Source of the DNA: Streptomyces atratus
GTDB lineage: Bacteria; Actinomycetota; Actinomycetes; Streptomycetales; Streptomycetaceae
DNA: 64,000 nucleotides
Reading direction: 5' to 3'
NCBI RefSeq assembly: GCF_900119365.1
Contig: NZ_FPJO01000014.1
Coordinates: 62,001-126,000, forward strand
The notes below the pieces were generated by a model. The model was given only the letters and a program-made list of their open reading frames with translations. It was not told where the DNA came from and did not search any database. Shown here one piece after another: positions 50,604 to 59,887 of this stretch. The position numbers and the translations under genes are program-made. Position 1 is the first letter of the stretch. Every line of letters begins with the position of its first letter.

Positions 50604-53543
50604 TCATCCCCCGTCGCGCAGCCGGTTCGCCAAGGAGGCCAGCGGCTCGGCCTCCTCGGTGTGGCCCAGGGCGGTCAGACGGGAGACCGCCGCGTCGAGG
50701 CGGTTGAGGGCGGGGGCGGGGCGTTCCATGTAGATGCCCTCCACGGCACCGGCGAGACGGACGCACTCGGCCCACTCACCGGCGTGGTCCTCCTCCTGCC
50801 CCGGATCGCCGAGCAGGGTGAGGGCCTTCTCCAGTGCGGCCAGGGCGGCATCGCACTCACCGGCGTAGGCATTGACCCGCCCGTGTTCGTAGGCCAGGGC
50901 GGTGTCCAGGGAACGGCCGCGGGCCCGGTACCCGTCGGCGCGGGCCTCGTCGGCGATCCGGCCGGCCTCGGCGAGGTGGGCGAGGGCGTCGGCCAGGCCG
51001 TCGGAGCCATGCTGCTGGGCCTGGAGGCGGGCGAGTTCGCGCAGGCAGTTGCTGAGCTGCTCATAGCGCGGAGCCCGTGCGTGGGCGGCAAGCGCCTGGT
51101 CCACGACCTCACGGGCGCGGCCGAACTCGCCGGACTCGCCGAGGAGTACGGCCGTCTCCGCGGCGATCATGGCGTGGCTCCCCGGGTCGTCGTCCCAGCC
51201 GGCCGACTCGGCCGCGAGGCTGACGAACTCCGCCGTGGCGGCCTTGAGGTCCTCCCCCGCGTGCAGCGCGCGGGCGCGGGTCAGCCGCAGCTGAGCGACG
51301 AGCCGGTCATCCAGCTCTCCGGCGGTGACGTCCGGTTCGGCCAGGAGGGAGTCGAGCAGGGCGATGCAGTCCTCGACGCGGCCCAGGTCGAGGCAGAGCT
51401 GGGCCGCGTTGCTGTAGGTGCAGAACGCGTCCGTCCGGCTGCCGCCGCGCAGGTCCAGCTCCGCCGAGCGCGTCAGGTGCCGCAGGGCCTCGTCGGGGCG
51501 GCCGAGGTGCATGCAGGCCTCGGCCAGGTCACCGTGGAGGCGGGCGGCGTCGACCACGCCGGCCGGCCAGTCGGCGGCCAGTCGCAGGCTCTCCGTCAGG
51601 TCCGCGTGCGCGGCCTGCGCGTCCTGGAGCCCGATCTGGAGCCGGCCGCGCAGTCCGAGCGCACGGGGCAGGTGCCAGGCGGGTCCGTGCTCCTTCAGCC
51701 GGCCGAGGAGGCCGTCGATCCCGGTGACCGCGGCGGGCAGGTCGCCGGAGAGGGCGTACGTGCCGGCCCGCAGCAGCAGGGCACCGGAGATCTGCCCGAC
51801 GAGGTCGTGCCGGGTGGCGAACGCATGCAACAGGTCCACCTCGGCGAAGACCGGCGCGACGTGCTCCTCGCTCCCCGACGTCTGCAGGCGCATGCCGAGC
51901 GCGGTCGCCCGCAGCCGCAGCAGGCGGGCTTCCTGGTACGGGGCGAGGCCCGACGTCTCCTCGTGCAGGCGGACCACGGACGCGTGGGCATCGGTCAGCG
52001 CGGCAACCTTCACCTCGGTCCCGTCCACACCTTCGCCCTGTGCGAGGATCTCGGCGGCGGCGAACAGGGCGCAGGCGCGGGCGATCGCCGCGTCACCCGG
52101 CACTCCGGCGTCTTCGTACAGCCCCGCGGCCTCCTCGTGGAGAGCGGCGGCGGTAGCGAAATCGTCCTTCTCGCCTGCCCGGGTCGCCTCGTCGGTCAGC
52201 AGATCCGCGCTCAGCTGTACGAGCGGGCCCACGGCCGGGTCGTCGGGGTGGGCGTAGTCGCGGGCGGCGACGAGCGTGCGCAGCCGCGCCCAGCAGGCCT
52301 GGGCGTCCGGGTGCCCCTGCTCGTCCAACTCCCTCGCACGACCGATGAGTTCGGGCAGCGACTCCGGGACGACTGCGGCCGTACGGGCGGCGGGCGCGGC
52401 AACCGGGACGGCCGGGGTCACATCGTCGAGGCCGCGGGTGCGCAGGGTCAGTTCCAGCGACTCCAGGAGCGGGGCCCGGTCGAGCCGTGCCCTGCGCCGG
52501 CCGGTGTGGGCCGTGGTTCCGTTGCGGGCGTCGAAGCGGGCGGCGAGGTCGTCGGCGCGACCGCGTACCTCGGCGCGGAGTGCCGCCACCGTCCAGGTGC
52601 GGCCCGCGTATCCGGCGGCGGGCAGTTCGCCGTGGCCGAGGTGGTCGACGCGCTGGAGGAGGACCTCCACGCCGGTGAGGAAGTCGAACAGGTCCAGCGG
52701 CGAGTCCACCTCGTCGAACAGGCTCCGGTTCTCGGCGAGCAGTTCCAGCCCGCGCGCCTCGTTTCCGGTCAGCGCGCAGAACTCCAGGTGCCGGCCGACC
52801 TCCCGGGACATCGAGGGGTTGCGGCGGCAGCCCCGGTAGCCGGCGAGGTGCAGTTCACGGGCCCGGTCGATACGGCCGGTGCGCAGCAGGGGCAGCAGCG
52901 CGTACGAGGCGGAGCGGGCCGGCTCCTCCTGGCAGGACTCCTTCCCGGCCAGGACGGGCTCCCAGGCGCCCAGTGCCCGCTCGTCGTCGCCCGCCGCGAG
53001 GTGGTGCAGGGCGAGCTCGCCGATCTCACAGGCCTCGCAGTCGCTGAGCCGGGTCCGGGGACGTCCCGCCCACAGCTCGTAGGCGAGGGTGGTGTCCTCG
53101 CCGACGTGGACGGCGAGCTGGAACGCCTCTCCGTAGTAGGGCTGGAGGCCCAGGCCGGCCTTCTCGTACCGGTCGCGCATCTCCTTCAGCCACTGGCGCA
53201 GGCTGGCCAGCGGTATCTCGGGCAGCTCGCGCAGGGCGCCGGCCACCCACTTGAACCGCCAGAACAGCGTGTGGCGCCGACGCTCGTCGAAGACATCGGG
53301 CTGCTCGTCGAAGAGGGTGAGCAGGCGGGCGAAGACGACGGGCGACTTCCGGGGTTCGGATCCGTAGGTGTACGCCTCGTGGAGTTCGAAGAGCGCGTCG
53401 ACGAGCGGGACGGGCTCCGCGAACTGCTCGGCGGCATCCACGAGTTCCTCGGCCGTGACGGTGCGGGGGCGACCGTAGGGACGCCGGTCGTTCTCCTGGA
53501 GCGCCTGGTACAGCTCGTCGGTGGTCTGGGGTGCGGTCGGCAT
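50604..53543 (-). CDS. Large TPR-like repeat protein, partner of the Hsp90-family gene
   Basis: 979 residues, almost entirely helical. Repeats with TPR-like spacing are clear in the second half, for example LHGDLAEACMHLGRPDEALRH and YSNAAQLCLDLGRVEDCIAL. The N-terminal half has a distinct helical region with several cysteines (SDCEACEIGELALHH). ATG at 53543 is two bases after the Hsp90-family stop, so they are surely co-expressed. TPR proteins are classic Hsp90 co-chaperones in eukaryotes; that analogy is inference only. Confidence 0.85.
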   Translation of the reverse strand: MPTAPQTTDELYQALQENDRRPYGRPRTVTAEELVDAAEQFAEPVPLVDALFELHEAYTYGSEPRKSPVVFARLLTLFDEQPDVFDERRRHTLFWRFKWVAGALRELPEIPLASLRQWLKEMRDRYEKAGLGLQPYYGEAFQLAVHVGEDTTLAYELWAGRPRTRLSDCEACEIGELALHHLAAGDDERALGAWEPVLAGKESCQEEPARSASYALLPLLRTGRIDRARELHLAGYRGCRRNPSMSREVGRHLEFCALTGNEARGLELLAENRSLFDEVDSPLDLFDFLTGVEVLLQRVDHLGHGELPAAGYAGRTWTVAALRAEVRGRADDLAARFDARNGTTAHTGRRRARLDRAPLLESLELTLRTRGLDDVTPAVPVAAPAARTAAVVPESLPELIGRARELDEQGHPDAQACWARLRTLVAARDYAHPDDPAVGPLVQLSADLLTDEATRAGEKDDFATAAALHEEAAGLYEDAGVPGDAAIARACALFAAAEILAQGEGVDGTEVKVAALTDAHASVVRLHEETSGLAPYQEARLLRLRATALGMRLQTSGSEEHVAPVFAEVDLLHAFATRHDLVGQISGALLLRAGTYALSGDLPAAVTGIDGLLGRLKEHGPAWHLPRALGLRGRLQIGLQDAQAAHADLTESLRLAADWPAGVVDAARLHGDLAEACMHLGRPDEALRHLTRSAELDLRGGSRTDAFCTYSNAAQLCLDLGRVEDCIALLDSLLAEPDVTAGELDDRLVAQLRLTRARALHAGEDLKAATAEFVSLAAESAGWDDDPGSHAMIAAETAVLLGESGEFGRAREVVDQALAAHARAPRYEQLSNCLRELARLQAQQHGSDGLADALAHLAEAGRIADEARADGYRARGRSLDTALAYEHGRVNAYAGECDAALAALEKALTLLGDPGQEEDHAGEWAECVRLAGAVEGIYMERPAPALNRLDAAVSRLTALGHTEEAEPLASLANRLRDGG

Positions 53544-53545
53544 CG

Positions 53546-55393
53546 TCAGCTGTCCTTGCGGAGGGCGTGGGCGAGAAGGTCGAGGAAGGAGCGGTTGATG
53601 AGGCTCGACTCGGCGGGCCTGAGCGGGCGCCGGGACAGCATCGCGGCCTGCCCGTAGAGGGCTTCGGCGCTGGTACGGGCCAGCTCGGGCTCGTCGATGG
53701 CGACGGCGGCGCGGACCAGCGGGTTGAGCTGGTTGAGGATCAGTTGGGCCCGCGGGGCCTCCTGGCGCAGAGCGCCGAGGATGTCGCCCCACAGGCCGCC
53801 CTCCTGCTCACGGGCGAGCTGGGAGCGGGTGCGCTCGTGCCGGGCCTCGCGGCTGTCGACGAGGAGGGCGGGGGCGGAGGCGGGCTGGAAGGTGCGCAGC
53901 GCGACGTCGCAGTCGAAGACGGCGAGGGCGTCGCGGGCCAGGGCCAGGTAGGCCATGGCGGCCAGTTCCGTCTCGCGGTCGACGGGGTCGAGATGGGCGG
54001 TGAGGGTCGCCGGGTCGAGGTCGGCGACGCTGACCTCGGGCCTGATCTCGGGGAGCCGGTGGACCAGTTCACGGTCGTATGTGTAGCCGCCGTTGACGAC
54101 GCCGAGCCCGGCGGCCGAGGCTATCGCCGCGACCTGCCGGAACTCCTCCACGCTCGACGTCACGAGCACGGTGCGGTGGGTGCGCGCGAACTCGTCGAGG
54201 GTGGCGTGCCCGTCGGTGGTCTCGAACGGCAGCCAGGGCAGCAGCATCCGCAGGATCTCGTCATCGTGCACCGCCAGCGACTTGACGGCCAGGTGGTGGG
54301 CCTGGAGGAAGCGGCCGAGCAGGTCCGGGTCGCTGGCGGCGGCCCGGGCGATCCACGCGCGCAGCCGCTCGGCGAGGGCCTCGCGAACGGCGGCGAGCGT
54401 GTCGTCCTCGTACAGGGACTCGCGGGACGCCGTCGGACGCAGGCTCTCGGCATCGACGACGCAGCGGACGAAGAACGCCCACTCGGGCAGGATCTCCTCG
54501 GCCTGCTCGGACAGCAGCATGCCCTTGACGTGCACGCGATGGCCGTGGCGGCGGCCGGCCGGCACCGCCTCGGGCAGCACGCACGCGATGCCCTTCAGCC
54601 CTACGGCCGGCAGGTCCAGCTCGATGGTGTCCAGCGGCGTGAACCCGAAGACCTCCTCGCCGTACGCGGCCAGCGCACGGGAACGGGCTCCCGGGGTGGG
54701 GTGCGTACGTGCCCAGGGTGCGGGCTCCGGGTTGACGGATGCGCCCGCTCCACCCGTGCCGTCGTCGAAGGTCACCGGGTGGCGCAGCAGGGAGCCGAAG
54801 TGCCGGGCCAGCGCGTGCACCCGCGCCGGCCGGGTCCACTCGTCCGCGTCGGCGCGCGGCGTCAGCGTGACGGTGGTACCGGGCCGGGGGCGGGCGGATG
54901 CGGGCAGGGTGCGGACGGTGTAGCTGCCGTCGCCGCGCCCCCGCCACTCCACGGCGCGTGCGTCGGGGGTGCGGGCGGAGCGGCTCAGGACATGGATCTC
55001 GTCCGCGACCAGGAAGCAGGAGAGCAGGCCGATTCCGAACTGGCCGATGAAGTCGCCGCGTTGCTCGGCAATCCCTTCGGCGCGCTTGCTGCTGCGGCCG
55101 ATCGTGGCGAGGAAGGTGTGCACGTCGGCCTCGGTGAGACCGACGCCGTCGTCCTCGACTCGTACCACCGATCCGTCGGCGTACAGGCGGATGCCGAAGG
55201 CGTCGGCAGGGGCGTCCGGTTCGAGGCCGTGCCGGGCGGTCAGCGCGTCCACCGCGTTCTGCAGGAGTTCGCGCAGGTAGACGCGGGGGCTGGAGTAGAG
55301 GTGGTGGGAGAGGAGATCGACGAGGCCACGCAGATCCACCTGGAAGGTGCGATCGGCGCCGGCCGGGGTCGCGGCGGTGTCGGGCAGATTCAT
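53546..55393 (-). CDS. Hsp90-family (HtpG-like) ATPase
   Basis: 615 residues. GHKL ATPase motifs are intact: YLRELLQNAVDAL (Glu42, Asn46), EDDGVGLTEADV, the lid TIGRSSKR and GQFGIGLLSCFLVAD. The middle-domain catalytic-loop motif reads SLRPTASRESLYED, against LNVSRE in HtpG. It is divergent from housekeeping HtpG (LISNASDA there, LLQNAVDA here), so it is better seen as a specialised paralogue than as htpG. It sits in an operon with a TPR-like protein downstream. Confidence 0.9.
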   Translation of the reverse strand: MNLPDTAATPAGADRTFQVDLRGLVDLLSHHLYSSPRVYLRELLQNAVDALTARHGLEPDAPADAFGIRLYADGSVVRVEDDGVGLTEADVHTFLATIGRSSKRAEGIAEQRGDFIGQFGIGLLSCFLVADEIHVLSRSARTPDARAVEWRGRGDGSYTVRTLPASARPRPGTTVTLTPRADADEWTRPARVHALARHFGSLLRHPVTFDDGTGGAGASVNPEPAPWARTHPTPGARSRALAAYGEEVFGFTPLDTIELDLPAVGLKGIACVLPEAVPAGRRHGHRVHVKGMLLSEQAEEILPEWAFFVRCVVDAESLRPTASRESLYEDDTLAAVREALAERLRAWIARAAASDPDLLGRFLQAHHLAVKSLAVHDDEILRMLLPWLPFETTDGHATLDEFARTHRTVLVTSSVEEFRQVAAIASAAGLGVVNGGYTYDRELVHRLPEIRPEVSVADLDPATLTAHLDPVDRETELAAMAYLALARDALAVFDCDVALRTFQPASAPALLVDSREARHERTRSQLAREQEGGLWGDILGALRQEAPRAQLILNQLNPLVRAAVAIDEPELARTSAEALYGQAAMLSRRPLRPAESSLINRSFLDLLAHALRKDS

Positions 55394-55452
55394 CGGGCAG
55401 TCCGAAGGGGGAGAGGCGGCGGGTGGCGGGAGGGACCGGGTCCGGCGTGTGC

Positions 55453-56439
55453 TCAGACGCGGCGGTGGTGACGGGCGAACTGCTTCTCGGGGTCCGCGAA
55501 ATAGGCCCAGGGCCAGCGGGTGCAGGCGCCGTCGAGCGCCTGGAAGACGCGCCGGACCGTGTGGCGCTCACCGGCCAGCGACAAGGCCATGGCGAACATG
55601 TTGAAGTCCTGCTGCCAGCCCGGTCGCCGCACATGGGAGGGGTGGAGGATGCTGTGATCGGCCGCGTTCCGCAACTCGGCCTGGATCTCGGGAGTCACGA
55701 GGCAGTCCGCACGCTCCGACTCGACCCATTCCTCGATGTGCGCCATGGCGATCACACAGCCGATCCGGTGCCCCTGCGGGGCACGGGCGAACGCGTCGCG
55801 GGCGAACGCCAGGGCCTGGCCCGGCTCGCCGCCCCAACGGGGCTGCAACTGCGACAGCCATTCGACGTGGGTCTCCTGGTCCAGCGGTTCGCGGCGCAGG
55901 GCGGCGTCGAGCCGGGTCCCGTTGACAGCGGACCCCAGCGACATGCCACGGCCGGAGGTGAGGAGTTGACGCCACGGCGTGACCCACTCCGGCCGCAGCT
56001 CGGCGGCCTCCAGCAACTGCTCCTCGGCGATCCGGAGCCGCTCGTGGAAGACCCGCCACTGCTCCTGCGTGACGTTCGCGGCACGCTCGGCGGTGCGCGC
56101 CTCCCAGCCCCAGCTGATGTAGCGCGTCCCGGATATCAGCAGGGCCGTCGCCCGGTGCTCCTCGTCCTCCTCGACGGCGCGGCCGATCCAGTCCTGCAAT
56201 CCGTCCAAGTCGGCCAGCTCACCCAGAACTTGATGGTCACGACCGAGGTCGAACGGGGCCAGCGCCGCCTTGACCGCCTCCCAGTCACCCGCGTCGGCCG
56301 CCTCCACCAGCGCGAGCACCCGCTGGTCCCCGAGCGCGCGCAGCGTGTACATCCCGTTCTTCCGTCTGCGCGGGACGGGAAGGGCGTACGGATCCGCCGC
56401 CGGCCCCTCCCCACTCCTGCCGAACAGCTTGCCGAACAT
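55453..56439 (-). CDS. Helical protein of unknown function, first gene of the Hsp90-TPR operon
   Basis: 328 residues. No known domain. After MFGKLFGRSGEG and a short linker come alpha-helical, possibly TPR-like segments (VLALVEAADAGDWEAVKAAL, then RIAEEQLLEAAELRPEWVTP) and a conserved-looking GWQQDFNMFAMALSLAG near the end. ATG at 56439 has GGGGAGG about seven bases upstream. 59 bases ahead of the Hsp90-family gene. Confidence 0.8.
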   Translation of the reverse strand: MFGKLFGRSGEGPAADPYALPVPRRRKNGMYTLRALGDQRVLALVEAADAGDWEAVKAALAPFDLGRDHQVLGELADLDGLQDWIGRAVEEDEEHRATALLISGTRYISWGWEARTAERAANVTQEQWRVFHERLRIAEEQLLEAAELRPEWVTPWRQLLTSGRGMSLGSAVNGTRLDAALRREPLDQETHVEWLSQLQPRWGGEPGQALAFARDAFARAPQGHRIGCVIAMAHIEEWVESERADCLVTPEIQAELRNAADHSILHPSHVRRPGWQQDFNMFAMALSLAGERHTVRRVFQALDGACTRWPWAYFADPEKQFARHHRRV

Positions 56440-56559
56440 CCGAGCCCTCCCCTGGTCCCGCGCGATCGTCCGGTGCAGCATAAGGGGCCTCACCGACATC
56501 GCTTCCACGGAGTATTCACGGACGCTTCACAATCCCGAGCCGAAGGTCATCCATGACAA

Positions 56560-56593
56560 AAAACCCCAGGTCAAAATCTTGACCTGGGGTTTT
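56560..56593 (-). terminator. Rho-independent terminator of tRNA-Thr
   Basis: Perfect 15-base stem (56560-56574 with 56579-56593), four-base loop, and a run of six T on the minus strand. Six bases after the tRNA 3' end. It also separates the tRNA from the Hsp90-TPR operon. Confidence 0.9.
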
Positions 56594-56599
56594 CTACGG

Positions 56600-56673
56600 A
56601 GCCGCCTTCGGGATTCGAACCCGAGACCTACGCATTACGAGTGCGTTGCTCTGGCCAACTGAGCTAAGGCGGC
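56600..56673 (-). tRNA. tRNA-Thr(CGT)
   Basis: 74 bases on the minus strand. Acceptor stem GCCGCCT / AGGCGGC, D-arm TAGCTCAGTTGG, anticodon stem ACGCA / TGCGT with loop CTCGTAA (anticodon CGT, reads ACG, Thr), T-arm GGGTTCGAATCCC. No CCA is encoded. Confidence 0.96.
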
Positions 56674-56681
56674 ACGCCCTG

Positions 56682-56697
56682 TCGCACCATGGTGCGA
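56682..56697. repeat. Perfect 16-base palindrome upstream of tRNA-Thr
   Basis: TCGCACCATGGTGCGA, eight bases upstream of the mature 5' end. Could be a leader-RNA hairpin or a protein-binding site. Confidence 0.6.
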
Positions 56698-56791
56698 TCA
56701 GCAGCGTCGCCAAGTCTACACAGTTTCCGAGGGTGCTCCGCACCAGCCTCGTTCTGGGCCGTTTTCGCAGGTCAGTGGTGCGGCAGGGTGG

Positions 56792-58336
56792 TCAGGAGCA
56801 CTTCTTGCCCTTGGTCGGCGGGGTGCCTTCCAGGAGGTAGGTGTTGATCGCCGTGTCGATGCAGTCGCTGCCGCGGCCGTACGCCGTGTGGCCGTCGCCC
56901 TGGTAGGTGAGGAGGGTGCCGGAGTCGAGCTGGCCGGCCAGGGACTGGGCCCACTTGTACGGGGTGGCCGGGTCGCGGGTCGTGCCGACGACGACGATCG
57001 GGGAGGCGCCCTTCGCCTCGATGCGGTGGGGGGTGCCCGTGGGCGGGACCGGCCAGTCGGCGCAGTTCAGGGCGGCCCAGGCGAAGGCCTCGCCGAAGAC
57101 CGGGGACGCCTTCTCGAAGCCGGGTACGGCCCGGGTGACGGCCTTGGTGCCGGCGAAGGCGGGCGGCAGGTCCAGGCAGTTCACGGCGGCGTTGGCGAAC
57201 ATGAGATTGGCGTACGTGCCGTTCGGCCGGCGTTCGTAGTAGCTGTCCGACAGGGCGAGCAGGCCGGAGCCGTCGCCGCCCTGGGCGGCGGAGAGCGCCT
57301 CGCGGAGCTGGGGCCAGGCCGATTCGTCGTACATGGCGGCGATGACCCCCGTGGTGCCCAGGGACTCGGTGAGCCTGCGGGAGTCGCCGGTGGCGATCGG
57401 GCGGGCGTCCAGGTCGGCGAAGAACCGCTTCATACGGGTGGCGGCATCGGCGGTCGAGGCCGTGCCGAGCGGGCAGTCCTTCTTCTCCACGCAGTCGGCG
57501 GCGAAGGCCTGGAACGCGGTCTCGAAGCCCGCGGTCTGCTCACGGTTGAGCTCGACGGCGTCGAGCGACGGGTCCATCGCGCCGTCGAGGACCAGCCGGC
57601 CGACCCGGGCGGGGAAGAGCTCGGCGTACGTCGCGCCGAGGAAGGTGCCGTACGACGCACCGACGTAGTGCAGCTTCTCGTCGCCGAGCAGGGCTCGCAG
57701 CATGTCCATGTCGCGGGCGGTCTCGACGGTGGAGACATGGGGAAGGACCTCGCCGGAGCGCTCCTCGCAGCCGCCCGCGAACTGCTTGAACGAGTTGTTC
57801 AGCGTGGTGACCTCGCGGGCGTCGTCCGGAGTCTGGTCGACCTGGGTGTAGGCGTCCATCTGCGGGCCGGTGAGGCATACGACGGGCTCGCTGCGGGCCA
57901 CTCCGCGCGGATCGACGGCGACCATGTCGTACCGGGCCCGGACCTGGGCCGGGTAGCCGACGGCCGCGTAGCTCTGGAGATATTCGACGGCGGAGCCGCC
58001 GGGGCCGCCCGGGTTCACCAGGAGGGAGCCGATCCGCTTGCCCGGGCCGGTGGCCTTCTTGCGGGCGACGGCCAGCTTGATGTCGCCACCGTCCGGCTTC
58101 TTGTAGTCCAGCGGCGCGATCATCGTGGTGCACTGGAATCCCTCGACGCCGCAGCCCCGCCACTTCAGTTGCTGCGCGTAGTACGACTTGAGCCCTGTGG
58201 GGACGGACGGCGCGGGCGAAGTGGCCGATGCGGACGGCGGGGCGCTTGTCGAACTGCCGCTGGAACAGCCGGAGATGAGAAGGCCGGCAGTGCCGAGCGC
58301 GGTGGCGAGAATGCGGAGCGAGCGCCTGGAGTCCAT
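56792..58336 (-). CDS. Secreted tripeptidyl aminopeptidase-like lipoprotein (alpha/beta hydrolase, S33)
   Basis: 514 residues. A lipoprotein signal ends in ISGC. The catalytic residues are Ser in VGASYGTFLG, Asp in TTRDPATPY and His in GDGHTAYG; the oxyanion region VNPGGPGGSA is typical of the Streptomyces SlpD/SlpE/Tap group. Outside the membrane it would release N-terminal tripeptides. ATG at 58336. The frame stays open upstream, but the signal peptide fixes this start. Part of the core hydrolase-holB-tmk-topA block. Confidence 0.93.
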   Translation of the reverse strand: MDSRRSLRILATALGTAGLLISGCSSGSSTSAPPSASATSPAPSVPTGLKSYYAQQLKWRGCGVEGFQCTTMIAPLDYKKPDGGDIKLAVARKKATGPGKRIGSLLVNPGGPGGSAVEYLQSYAAVGYPAQVRARYDMVAVDPRGVARSEPVVCLTGPQMDAYTQVDQTPDDAREVTTLNNSFKQFAGGCEERSGEVLPHVSTVETARDMDMLRALLGDEKLHYVGASYGTFLGATYAELFPARVGRLVLDGAMDPSLDAVELNREQTAGFETAFQAFAADCVEKKDCPLGTASTADAATRMKRFFADLDARPIATGDSRRLTESLGTTGVIAAMYDESAWPQLREALSAAQGGDGSGLLALSDSYYERRPNGTYANLMFANAAVNCLDLPPAFAGTKAVTRAVPGFEKASPVFGEAFAWAALNCADWPVPPTGTPHRIEAKGASPIVVVGTTRDPATPYKWAQSLAGQLDSGTLLTYQGDGHTAYGRGSDCIDTAINTYLLEGTPPTKGKKCS

Positions 58337-58459
58337 TCCCGGAGCGTAGTGGCCGCAGGGCGGTTCACCCGATTCGCTCCCCGTACGGGTGAATGGACGC
58401 TCATGAATGAGCGATCGTGAGCGGGCCGGGTGCGGATGGGCGGCCACGAACGGGCCGTA

Positions 58460-59665
58460 TCAGCCGGCGCGCAGTGCCATCGTCATCGCCTCCACCGCGA
58501 GCAGCGGCGCCACATTGCGGTCCAGCGCCCGGCGGCAGGCGCTCACCGCCTCTATCCGGCGCAGAGTGCGCTCGGGCGTGGAGGAGCGGGCGACGCGGTC
58601 GAGGGCGTCCTGGGCGTCCCCGTTGGCGATGGCGATCCGCGAGCCGAGCTGGATGGCCAGTACGTCGCGGTAGAAGCCGGTCAGGTCGGTGAGCGCGAGA
58701 TCGAGGCTGTCGCGCTGCGTACGCGTCTTGCGGCGCTTCTGTCTGTCCTCCAGCTCCTTCATCACCCCTGCGGTACCGCGCGGCAGCCGTCCCCCGGCGG
58801 CGGCGCCGAGCGCGGCCTTCATCTCCTCGGTCTCCTTGGCGTCGACCTCCTCGGAGACCTGCTTGGCGTCATCGGTGGCGGTGTCGATCAGCTCCTGGGC
58901 GGCCTTGAGGCAGCCCCCGATGTCCTCGACCCGCAACGGGAGCTTGAGCACGGCGGCGCGGCGCGAGCGGGCCCGCTCGTCGGTCGCGAGGCGGCGGGCC
59001 CTGCCGATGTGGCCCTGGGTGGCCCGGGCGGCGGACGCGGCCCGCTCCGGATCGATGCCGTCACGCCTGATCAGGACGTCGGCGACCGCGTCGACCGGGG
59101 GCGTGCGCAGTGTGAGGTGGCGGCAGCGGGAGCGGATGGTGGGCAGCACGTCTTCCAGAGAGGGCGCGCAGAGCAGCCACACCGTGCGGGGCGCGGGCTC
59201 CTCGACCGCCTTCAGCAGCACGTTCCCCGCGCCTTCGGTGAGCCGGTCGGCGTCCTCCAGGACGATGGCCTGCCAGCGCCCGCCGGCCGGGGAGAGCTGG
59301 GCGCGGCGGACCAGATCGCGGGTCTCCTTCACACCGATGGAGAGCAGGTCGGTCCGGACCACCTCGACATCGGCGTGCGTGCCGATGAGGCTGGTGTGGC
59401 AGCCGTCGCAGAAGCCGCAGCCGGGTGCGCCGCCCAGGGCCCGGTCGGGGCTGGTGCACTGCAGAGCGGCGGCGAAGGCACGCGCGGCGGTCGAACGGCC
59501 GGAGCCCGGCGGCCCCGTGAACAGCCAGGCATGGGTCATCCTCGACCCCGGCGGGACCGGCTCCCCCGCGGAGTGGGCGGTGACCAGCGCATCGGCGTCC
59601 CGGGCGGCGGCGCCGAGCTGCTCCTGCACCCGGTCCTGGCCGACCAGGTCGTCCCATACGGTCAT
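58460..59665 (-). CDS. holB: DNA polymerase III delta' subunit
   Basis: 401 residues. Clamp-loader subunit. The P-loop is GPPGSGRSTAA (Arg replaces the usual Lys, common in delta'), with the zinc-binding CGFCDGC region after it and the SRC motif in TIRSRCRHL. ATG at 59665. Located between tmk and the peptidase gene, as in other Streptomyces. Confidence 0.95.
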   Translation of the reverse strand: MTVWDDLVGQDRVQEQLGAAARDADALVTAHSAGEPVPPGSRMTHAWLFTGPPGSGRSTAARAFAAALQCTSPDRALGGAPGCGFCDGCHTSLIGTHADVEVVRTDLLSIGVKETRDLVRRAQLSPAGGRWQAIVLEDADRLTEGAGNVLLKAVEEPAPRTVWLLCAPSLEDVLPTIRSRCRHLTLRTPPVDAVADVLIRRDGIDPERAASAARATQGHIGRARRLATDERARSRRAAVLKLPLRVEDIGGCLKAAQELIDTATDDAKQVSEEVDAKETEEMKAALGAAAGGRLPRGTAGVMKELEDRQKRRKTRTQRDSLDLALTDLTGFYRDVLAIQLGSRIAIANGDAQDALDRVARSSTPERTLRRIEAVSACRRALDRNVAPLLAVEAMTMALRAG

Positions 59666-59887
59666 GAGTCACCGCCCTTCCGGTGGTGTGCGCGCCGTGC
59701 GGCCCGTCGTGCGATGCCACCGCGCAGTTCCGATGTCGCTGGTCGCGGCGCTGATGCCGCCGCTTGTCGGTCCGGCTTCCCCGATCCGACTCCCATTGTG
59801 GGGGACGGGTCTGACAATCCCGGCACACGGCGGTCCGGCTGCCGGGCCGGGCAGGGCCGAGACCGCCCGCCCGACAGCCGTCACGGA

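Noticed and set aside
50160..53657. A 1165-codon open frame on the plus strand opposite the TPR gene
   Set aside because: Low-complexity Gly/Val/Arg/Gln sequence; the minus-strand frame has TPR-like repeats and sits two bases from the Hsp90-family gene.
53546..55393. Calling the Hsp90-family gene htpG
   Set aside because: The nucleotide-site and catalytic-loop motifs diverge from housekeeping HtpG, and the context is an accessory operon.
31362..56673. Integrase, transposase or attachment-site repeats at the tRNA-Thr end of the island
   Set aside because: No recombinase motif and no second copy of the tRNA 3' end were found.
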